Assembly (NCBI GenBank): GCA_003586115.2
Contig: QVOM02000116.1
Span: forward strand, 29,799,062-29,863,061
Origin: Salvator merianae
Lineage: Eukaryota > Chordata > Lepidosauria > Squamata > Teiidae
Direction: 5' to 3'
DNA: 64,000 nucleotides
Below are positions 38,163-47,309 of the stretch, one piece after another (position 1 is the stretch's first letter; the number at the start of each line of letters is the position of its first letter). A model generated the notes under the pieces. It was not told the DNA's origin. It ran no database searches and saw only the letters and a program-made list of their open reading frames with translations. The position numbers were made by a program, and so were the translations under genes.

Positions 38163-40857
38163 AAGGGGGAATAGAAAATAAGAAAATTAAGCTATTTCAA
38201 TAAACATGTTGATTTAGGCATGTTAATTGCTTAGCAGTTTGCTAACACAGTGGCATTTACATCGCCCAATAACATAAATAAAATGCAAATAGAGTAAACA
38301 CTCCATAAACACATAAAATCTCTGCTCTTATTTGTACTGAATTGTGAAGAACAACAGTATTGTGAAAAGAAGTGTTTAGACTTTGTGAACATAAGGACCA
38401 CAGGAGAAACAAAACACAGAAATTCACAATAATGCTCAAAGACACAGCTTTGGTCAAACATTCATTTCATGTCTTTATCCAGGCAAACCACATTACCACA
38501 ATGAATAAAACAATTGCAGTAACAACAATAGGGGTCTGAATCTGAATCCTTTCTTAATAAATGAGAAATGTATGACTGTTCATTGAAAGATACTACTGGA
38601 AGGATAGAAAGATCTCACTGGCAGGGTGACTTTCTAGTAAATCTTCTCTTGCAACTTCCTTAAACATGTCTTCTAATGGTTAGAGGCCCCAGCCTTATGG
38701 AACACAAGAAGCTGAGAACAGGCAAAGTCACTTTATTATTCCACTGCCAGTAGTTTTCCCAGCACAGAACTGTATATAAGGAATGGTCCTGCCACACTAA
38801 TTAAGTCATAATTCAGCCTACTAAGCCTCCCCGACCACCCTGGTAACCATCTTTTCAAGTCCACAGAAGGAATCTTTCTAAGAGAGACTGATTTATTTTA
38901 TTTTTTTTTAGAGAAAAGTGATTCTAAATTCTGTCTCATTTTGAGGTTTAGAAGAAGAATTAGGGGCAGCAGCATGGCTCATGAAAGCCACCACCAAATC
39001 ACAAGAGATGTCACCATCGACCTTTTTAAGAGAATCACTACTTAGACCATACCTCTTGCCTCCCACACAACTGTCCAAGACTGAAGAGAGTTATTTCCAT
39101 GCTGGGGACTGTCAAAATGTAGACAATGTATTTTCCACCCATATAACCCCAAGCAAGGTAAAGGTGTTTATTTCCTTGCTCTGAAGAGAATCACAAATAG
39201 ATGATTTACTCAATATTGTGTGTTGCCCGATACAGTAGAAAGCACTTAGCTGTCTGGTCAGACAGAAGAATTTTAATATAGTCAAAATTTGATTTTCCTG
39301 GCATTAATCTTAAGGCAGTTAATTTTTATTGTAGATATTTTATTATTATATTAATCTTTGTATATATAAAAAATGATGATGACTTAACTGTTATTAACAG
39401 TGTGGGCTCAACCATATTTCAGGCCTCCAAAATATGATTGCACATGTTATACATGCTACTTCTTCATTCCCAAGACCTTAAGACTTCATAAGGCACACAA
39501 GGGAAATTAAGTTACTCACTGCAAAATCACCTGCCTAACTTTTATACAGTGCCCAACTGGGGTCATATTTTAATTTATGTCTTCTTGAAAGAATATAGCA
39601 CAGCTTCATATGATCTTTCTTTCTGATTCTTAAATGTATCTAAACTGCAACTCTGAAACTGGAAGCCAGTCTGATTTTAGAATCAAAACCAAAGCCTGAC
39701 CGTGAGTCTTCACTTTACAGCTAAGATTGAATTTGTTACCAGTAGGCCTGTTCTCTTTACACATATGCTTTTTAATGTAGCTGCTGGAAGACCATTTCCC
39801 TTAAGTTGCCAACTTAAGGTATTTCACAGGGATTCTTGCCCAGAGCATTTGAAAACTGAGCAATGTATCTGGAACCTGGAAGGCCAGTATTTTCTACTAC
39901 ATTCTGAAAGAGAACCTGCTGATCTAGCTTCCATCTATAAATGCTTACCTCTCCAGAATGCTGAAGGGGTTTTGCACAAGCTGGCTTCAGTAGCACTTCT
40001 ACCGAAAGGCATAATAAAACCCCTGCTTCTCAATGACTGTACCATTGTGATTCAGACATACAGGAGGTATTTCAATAAGTCATGTCATTATTCCCATGAC
40101 AGAGCTGGTCTAATTTTTCTGATATTGATACACTTTCTTGGGCAATCAAATTATTTTAATGTAATGCTTTTATTCACAAAAAAAAACAATATTACATATG
40201 AAGTTGCAGAAGGTTGCCTTTTTACAGCCATAACATATTGCATACTAGAAGTCCATCCCCCACCCCCCAAGTCACATATCAGTTTTTATATGCACCTTAA
40301 CTGGGCTGATATCGATTTCACTGTCTTGTTTCTACACTAATTCCTTACTGCAGTTTTGTATGATGAGCTAGTCCATTACTGTAATAAAGATGGTTGATTG
40401 AATAAGATACTGCAGCTGGCTGTTGTGGCATCTTGAATCCAGAGTCTTTTCCCTTTCAAATCTTTCTTTGGTTTGCATGGTAACAGAAGACAAATGTGAT
40501 GGAGCAGCTGTCTGGAGAGAACAGGATGGCTGCTCTGGAACCAGGAGAATAAGATAAAATATGGGATGGATTTTCATACTGGGAGGGAGCCAGACACAAA
40601 ATGCCATGCAGTTAAGGTGATCTTCAACTACAAAAGAGTCAACTAATTTGAAGCCCAGTTTACAGGGTGCTGGGTGCAAAGGAAATTTGTAACAGCCACA
40701 CAAGTTCACCTGGTTGAATCAAGGGCCTGCTTGTTATCAGTGATTAGAGGGCAGGGCTTACAAGAGAACATGACACCTTTCCTCTAAAGATGCTTTATCA
40801 AAAGAGGTACCTTGCTACATTTCTTGAGTTAGGAAATCATGAGATGTGCAAGGTCTA
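38163..40857. other. Non-coding; contains the longest open frame in the window
   Basis: No repeat family is recognisable. 39765-40340 (plus) is open for 191 codons from its first ATG, and the same frame is open back to 39702. The translation has a hydrophobic stretch (AGLIFLILIHFL) but no motif I recognise, no convincing Kozak context and no splice partners. It is most likely a chance open frame, but it is recorded because it is the longest here. Confidence 0.3.
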
Positions 40858-40860
40858 TCT

Positions 40861-40999
40861 GGTTGCATCCGGCTGTCACGTATTTATTCCACTATATTTG
40901 GATATTCTGGAATAAAGCACTGGTATTCTGGAATTTCCATACTTTATTCTGGAATATCTAAATACAACGGAATAAGTAAGCAATGTCTGGATGCAGGTC
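40861..40999. repeat. Foldback (inverted-repeat) element
   Basis: The left arm (about 40864-40916, gcatccggctgtcacgtatt to tggatattctggaataaa) pairs imperfectly with the right arm (40943-40995, tttattctggaatatctaaa to tctggatgc), around a loop of about 26 nt. A 7-bp direct repeat AGGTCTA lies near both ends (40851-40857 and 40995-41001) and may be a target-site duplication. It has the form of a MITE. Confidence 0.7.
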
Positions 41000-42059
41000 T
41001 AATAAATCTATGTGTAGTTTATATCTTAATACTGGTCTTTATCCCAAATCCACAAGAGTAGTTTATGCATAAAGAAATACAGTGACTGCATGGGTTAAAG
41101 ACTTTTCAGATCTATATATAAACACAGTTTTCACATCTATATTACCACATATTTTATCATTTGCCTCACATAGTGTTTAAGCCTTAAGGTTTTTTATTTT
41201 ATCTATATAGATAGAAATGTATCTGAAAATTAGCAATAAAATATGTTATGAGGATAACAGAGGGGATGAGAATGTTTGCTGCCTTGATCCCTTCAGAAGT
41301 AAGATAGGATACAAATGCATAAATATACGTACAGTATAAATAGGGAAAGGTATCACATAACCTATCATCAAGATTAGTGCTATATGCTAGGCTGTCTTAG
41401 AAAGTATTTCAGAAACAAGTATCAGTACAGAATGTGGCAGTGAGGTTATTGATGAGAATCTGTACATGAGGTAACATATGTAACACTTGTTCTTGATTGC
41501 TAGCACTGACTAGCGAAGGGTGCAATAAGATATGCTTAATAAGGGGCCCTCTGGGTGAACCTGAGATTGTAATGATTATCTCTGCAACTGCCTTACTCCA
41601 TCTTGAAGGCTAGAAATCCTCATTTAGGGTTTCAAAATACTGAAAGCGTCTCTTTCTTTTAGTTGGATTGAGTAGGAAGCTACATAACCACAGATACGGG
41701 AAGTGTAGCCAATCACAGTATGGGAACAGTTGCCACTGGCAAGCAACCAGTCAGGGCCATGGAAAGCTAGAAAAACAATAAATGTGTAGCACCCATTATA
41801 AATGAAAGCATTGCCAGACTTAGAGGCAAATGAAGACTACAATGCAGAAAACTGAGGCAAGCCTTTGGGCTCTCGATCAGTTAACTATTTGAATGGCATC
41901 TTTTTTTGTGTGCATCTAGGGAAGAAATGCTTTTTCTTAAAGGGGCAACCAAAAAAAGCCCTGTCTGATCACAACCTAACACAAGTTCACAGTTCCAATT
42001 ATTTTTAATGCCCCATATAAACAATATCCATCCTAGACCTTATGACAAGCATTTGAGAT
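41000..42059. other. Non-coding, possible LINE tail at about 41275-41345
   Basis: 'gctgccttgatcccttcaga' followed by 'gataggatacaaatgcataaa' resembles an L2/CR1-type 3' end (gctgccttgagccctt...gggataaaaatgcaataaa). The remainder is unassigned. Confidence 0.35.
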
Positions 42060-42440
42060 CATGCTCTACATCTTCCTTCTACCTGGTACTAGGAGAACAG
42101 CCTTTTTAGTAGTGATAGGCTTTTCCAGCGATAGTTTCCCATTTATGGAATTATCAGGCCTTTCTAGTGGTGGTTCTGTATTTATGGAATTCCCTCTCAA
42201 GCAAGCTTGTCTTGCAGCAGATCCGACATCTTTCTCGCAGGCACACAATGCTATACTCTTGAACGTTCATTAATATTCAAGCCATCTCTTCCAGCTGATG
42301 GTTTTTATATGGTTTTGTTGTGTTTTATGCATTTCATCATTTTTAATATTTGATAGAATCTGGAACTTTGTGTTTTAATTGTAAATTGCCTGAAGTTTTC
42401 AATTTTTAGAAGGCAATCAATATTGTTTTAGGTTTTCTCA
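42060..42440 (+). mobile_element. L2/CR1-group LINE, extreme C-terminus and 3' UTR
   Basis: Reads like the family's '..AFSVVAP.LWNSLP' region (acagcctttttagtagtgat, then tatttatggaattccctctc), followed by a TTTTAT-rich 3' UTR ending near 'tagaaggcaatcaat'. Inside it, an approximately 41-bp segment is tandemly duplicated and diverged (about 42110-42191; both copies end tttatggaatt). Confidence 0.65.
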
Positions 42441-43319
42441 TCAGTCTTATCAGAATCAGCAGTGGCTTATAACAGAGTGAGCCTATTAGCCAGTATAGCC
42501 AACACAGTGCCCTTAATTTTTTGGACTATAAAGTCATCACCTAATATCACTTAATTGTCTTTGTCTCAGAAAATTCACATAAACCTACCTTTTACTCTGA
42601 TAAAACACGCTTAGAATCCAATATCTCTCAATGTACGTATCTATTAATCTAAGAATGAAAAATCGCATAGCAACTACTAGATCAAGATGGGACATGCTGC
42701 TCACAGAAAATCATGCTAATGACATCAACCATGACAGATTCAAGAATTAAGTTATTTATGAAAAGCTTCCTAATTTAGGGAGGGAAAAGTTGACCTTAGC
42801 AGCAAAACTAATTGGAAGAATATTTGTCATATATACACAATATATTGAATATGTTTAATATCATTAAAACTCTGTATATACTCTGTTTATTTTGAGCTAT
42901 ATTTAGAAAAGCTTTTGGACAAATATGCACACTTAAAAATTATTTGGGAGGTTTAATGTGCTATTTTAGAAGAAGTGATGTAACACCTTTAAAGACAGTG
43001 CTTTAAGGGATTAGTTAGTCAACAAAGATGTAAACAACCCTAGTTCTAAGACAGCCCAATTTCTGACATTGTAGAATTTTAAACAGTTTGCAGTAGAAAA
43101 GCACACGAAATAATTGGGGCAGGCTGACATTTGATGACTTCAGTACTGAACAGCTATGATCCTTCCAGCAAATTGTCCTCATTACTTTATAAGCTACTTT
43201 TAAATTACCATCAGCACTTTGCTAACAACTGAATACTGTACTAGTACAGTATTATTGCCCATCAGCTACAATTAGGTAACAAGGTACACAGCTTTTCCCC
43301 CTAGGATACTTGATATGGC
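42441..43319. other. Non-coding, no recognisable feature
   Basis: AT-rich, no gene or repeat recognised. Confidence 0.45.
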
Positions 43320-45115
43320 TCCATTCTAAGCTGGTGAGGCTCAGTCTAGGCTTGAGAGGTAGGGTGGGAGAGTCATTATAGTCCATAAAGAAACTATCTC
43401 TCTCACCAGATGTACTATCTGCTCTGTAACTAGGGTTGAAGGATTGTTCTTGGTGTTAGGCCAGCATGTAATGGAGTTCCAGTTACTCTATTATTCCCTC
43501 TGCTGCTCAACAGCTTCCCTGTCTGAGTTAGTGGAGGCTGTCTTGGAAGTGATGTTATGGGAGTGTGTGAGATTTTTGATTTTGACACCAAGAATGCCTC
43601 TAGTGGGTCAGTTTAGGACCTCACAGCCTCCATGACAACCGTGGGGCTGTCCTAGCATGTTATGAATCTATATTGCAGGACATATTCTTAACTTGGTCTT
43701 CACTACAGAGTGGGAGGAGGAGGATTCATTAGCAAGTGGACTTATAGCGAGTCCATTAACATGGATGGATCATTTTCTAGTGAAGTTTGGACTTTTAGCA
43801 TCAGTTCCTCACTGTAGGAGTGAAGGATCCATTGAATTGGTCTGCTCTTGGAGACTTACGGAAGCTGACGGATTCCTGAGAGCTTTAGGGGAGTTTCCAG
43901 TTGACATGGCTGGTGCTCCTGTCAAGGCTCTAGTCACACTTTAGAACTGTGATTGCTCCCAAGTGCCCTTGATGACCCTGCAGAACTTGTAAAGGACCTC
44001 TGCATAGCAGGGAGCCTGGTGCAATAGTGTAGAAGCGTCAGTGGTTACAGTGCAAGTTGTATAAATCCCAGTCTCAATCTAACCAAACACAGGAAAGAAC
44101 ACATTATCGTGTCTACCATGTGGAAGCGTTGGCTGGGTCCAGGTAGTGATAAATGCCTCACTGTAGGAGACAGAGGTACCAGAAGCACTCAAGGAGGCTG
44201 CGGTTTGCCCCTTCCTTAAGGAGTCCTCTCTGGATCTAGAGATGTTAAATAGCTATTGCTAATATCCCCTTTTTGGCTAAGATGTTAGAAAGAAAGGTGG
44301 CTACCCAACTGCAGGCATGCTTGGAAGTACTCTGTGTCATGGGGTCTCAGAGTGCAACTGATTCTAATCTAGGGGTGCTTCTAGATTCATCACTGTCTCT
44401 TGAGACTTAGATGTCAGTGACATCCAGGAGTGCTTATTTCAATCTCGGACTGGTTTATCAGCTTCAGCCCTTCCTGTATAGGAGTAAAATGACCACAGTG
44501 GTCCAAGCTCTGGTAACCGCAAAGACTATTGTAATGCGCTCAGCATAGGACTACCCTTGCAGATAGTTCAGAAGCTGGGACTTGTGCAAAATGCAGCAGC
44601 ATGACTGCTGATGAGAGTTTCTAATCCGACACACATCACACCAGTCTTGAAGGTATGAACTAGTTAGCAATTCACTAACAAGCCCAATTGATATTGACAT
44701 ATAAAACCCTCAATGGCTTGAGCAGAATATCTGAAGGACAACCTTCTCCCACAACCTGCCCACACTACAGAATCACAGAATGAGGGTCCTTTGCTTTCTT
44801 GTGTTCTGTTACCCTCAGAGATACAAGGGGTTCTGGCACACAAGCGGGCATTCTCAGTGGTATCCACTTGGGTTTGAAATAACCTCCTAATGGAGGTATG
44901 CTTGGTTCCAACTTTATATGGATTTTGGTGCCAGATTAAAATGTACCCCTTCACCTGGGCCTTTGATGTATAGTTTCCTCTGAATGTAATCCAGAGGGAG
45001 AGAAGGTGTGTTACAGTTTAAATATGTATTAATGTTTTATGTTTTATTGTACGATGGGACCTGCCCCAGGACCTTCAGGTGAAGGGTGGGATTCAGATAA
45101 ACAAACAAACAAACA
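43320..45115 (+). mobile_element. L2/CR1-group LINE with endonuclease and RT remnants, internally deleted
   Basis: The endonuclease end is at 43690-43944: LVFTTEWEEEDS, then TWMDHFLVKFGLL (corresponding to the SDHxLV motif, with Ser changed to Met) and ADGFLRALGEFPVDMAGAPV. RT fingers follow near 44190-44330 (cggtttgccccttccttaag; ctgcaggcatgcttggaa). The palm YADD region is missing, and the sequence resumes at LGVLLDSSLSLET (about 44363-44407) and NALSIGLPLQIVQKLGLVQN (about 44530-44600). The tail is gggtgggattcagataaa then (CAAA)n at 45090-45115. It lies downstream of CDK14 in antisense orientation. Confidence 0.8.
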
Positions 45116-45551
45116 TCGAATAATGCATTAAGTACATTTTAAACAAGCACTCTTCTCACATCATGTTCCCAAGTGGTTATACAGCTGGGGGTAAATAATA
45201 TTAAGCCATCAAAACCCCACTCTACTGACACTAAGTGACATTTGGATTTTAATACATATGGATTGCTGATCCATTTCATATAGTACATTCAAATCACCCA
45301 TCTGGCTAGAGAATAACCTATATATTCTAACTGATTATGTATTGTGGGGTTTTTTGCTTGGAAAAATGATATACAGTATTTAGATCCTGTACAATCAACC
45401 TCAGCAGATGAAAATAATTTAACTACTTGTTCAAACCTTACTAAGATTTTTTTTATATTTCTGTTTGGCACAAAGAAAGATTTCTATATTTAACAAATTC
45501 TCAAACAACCTTCATACTGCTTTCTCGGAAAATTATTATTTGCAATATTTC

Positions 45552-45584
45552 TGTGGATCTAGATCAGGATCCACACATTTTAAT
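45552..45584 (-). terminator. Candidate poly(A) signal ATTAAA followed by a hairpin
   Basis: On the minus strand ATTAAA (45584-45579) lies about 535 nt after the CDK14 stop. It is followed by a perfect 8-bp stem, TGTGGATC/GATCCACA (45575-45568 with 45559-45552), around an 8-nt loop. ATTAAA is the commonest variant poly(A) signal. Whether cleavage occurs here is not shown by the sequence. Confidence 0.35.
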
Positions 45585-46118
45585 TAGATTAGAGATGTGT
45601 CAGGTTAATTTATACCAAGCCCTAAAAATGAGCATGAGAAGTTCATACTACAAGATACTGCACATTTTTTTTAGCTCAGATTATTCAACCTGGGGGCAGG
45701 GGTTCACTTGTGGCTTTGGTAGCGTACCTACATTTTAAAAAACGACAACACAGTGGGATCCCTGTTACCCAGCTTTGTCATGAGGATGACTTTAGGCATG
45801 AACTGGTCCATCTTAAGTATGCTCTAGAAAACACTGACACAAATGAATGACACTTGAGGGGTACTTCAACTTACAGCTTAGGAATGGCTGTGGAATATCA
45901 CAATCCCAGAGCTATTATATTCTTTTTTTTACTTAAATTTTGCTTTAAATCTGCCACATAGAATCCACAGATGGAAGAACACCTTTGGGAATGTGTTGTA
46001 CCATGAAGAAAGTGGTTGCATATCTTCAGAGAGGGAAAGAATAGTGATCATTTTACTTAACTACACTTTTAAATGAGTCATTCTTACCTGAACTATTTGT
46101 GGGAAATTTGAATGTTCT
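45579..46118 (-). other. CDK14: CDK14 3' UTR, proximal part (minimum extent)
   Basis: This is the sequence directly after the CDK14 stop codon on the minus strand. I see no canonical AATAAA or ATTAAA between the stop and the ATTAAA at 45584-45579, so any canonical cleavage site lies beyond that point. The true 3' UTR may be longer: mammalian CDK14 mRNAs have multi-kilobase 3' UTRs, and further signals exist in the antisense LINE tail near 45.04 kb. The segment is AT-rich and shows no recognisable repeat. The boundary is an inference from signals, not from transcript data. Confidence 0.55.
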
Positions 46119-46234
46119 TCAGTGCTTAGTGTTAGATAGACCTTTGCCATAAATATTGTTTTTTCCAAAGACTTTCATGCTTTCTCCAGCCTCTGCTTGT
46201 AATCTTACATTCGGCACAGAAAAAATAGAAGACA
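46119..46234 (-). CDS. CDK14: CDK14 last coding exon (C-terminal tail and stop)
   Basis: This exon carries the 3' end of the CDK14 coding sequence. After the acceptor CTTCTTCCCATAG it supplies TG, which joins the A of the upstream exon to make ATG (Met), then 37 residues and TGA (46121-46119). The translation begins SSIFSVPNVRLQAEAGESMK, continues VFGKNNIYGK and ends GLSNTKH. It has the length and motif order of the mammalian CDK14 tail (SSIF, VPNVRLQ, EAGESM, FGKNN, YGK, LSN, KH at the very end). Compared with the human tail as I recall it, about seven positions differ, so this tail has changed more than the kinase-fold exon, as expected for a disordered C-terminus. It is too short to show up as a long open frame and was found by reading the minus strand. 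The 11,044-bp intron upstream is 46235-57278. The exon continues as 3' UTR below 46119. Confidence 0.96.
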
Positions 46235-47309
46235 CTATGGGAAGAAGATGGAATTCATATTATTAGTTTTTCTAGTAATCTTAAAAACATGTAGAAATTT
46301 ACTTTTCCCCACCCTCAACTTGAAATCTATACAAATAGAGAAGATTAAAGCAAATTGATCCCATTTTTAAATAATATATGACAATATACGAATTGTATTA
46401 TATTTATATTCTTAGAAGTACCAAAAAATAATAAAAATAAACTATTCTCATATTGAATTGTAGTTGAAGGTCAGAGAATTTATATTATCATACAATGAAT
46501 ACATTTAACAAGAACCTAAGAGATCTGTTGATATAATCACAGACAAAAATGATGTATGTACTATAAAGAGAAAGCAGTAAAAGAAAAGTCCATTCCAGGG
46601 AGTTTAGACAGTTGGCTCCAGAAGGTCAGTCCTAAAGATTGCCGAGTCCTTCTCTCCTCTTTCATTTTACACTTTGATGCCTGGTGTACCTTTTTTTCTC
46701 TGGTGTAACTTTGCTCTCTAGTAATTTCAATATTTGTGTTGATAATTCCTTTGACCTTGGCCGACCCCTTTCCCTTTCCTGATCATTGGCTTTGGAATGT
46801 CACTTTGTACAGTGCCTTGGGCAATTTCCTAATCTTTCCTTCACTGACAACCAAGTATCTGATTTTTCTGTTACAGAATGCCCTAAATTGTCACCTTATA
46901 GCCTTCAACACTTCTCCTAGTCTGCCCCTCCCTATGTTCTATTTTCTATTCTGTCTGTGACCTCCAGGTTTTTGATCTAGTGGCTTTCTTTGTAGCACTC
47001 TCTCTTCTTTTCTTTACAACTTGTTCCTTAAACTCTGCAGAATCCACCAATCCTAATTTCAACAAGTTTGCCCCAATTTCCTAGGAAGCTATTTGTGTCT
47101 CACCTCACAGTTATCCAAGGCTCACTGTCTCTATATATTTTCTCACATGCTCTTCAGTAGCTGAATAAGTCTACAGGAGACAAAAAATGTTGCCTGATTT
47201 TGTCCAGTATTCATTTTGTCCACTTTCTTTCTTCCTTCTGATCTGTTATCTACCTGCCCAAACCATACTCAACTCATAGAAACTTTAGAAATCACAAGCA
47301 CTTCTGGTC

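Noticed and set aside
37974..38174. Lys/Arg-rich 66-codon frame
   Set aside because: It is a translation of the poly-A/(GGAAA)n low-complexity tract.
43693..43944. 83-codon plus-strand frame as a host gene
   Set aside because: It reads as the end of a LINE endonuclease domain (DHFLV, ADGFLRALGEFP), so it is a retrotransposon remnant.
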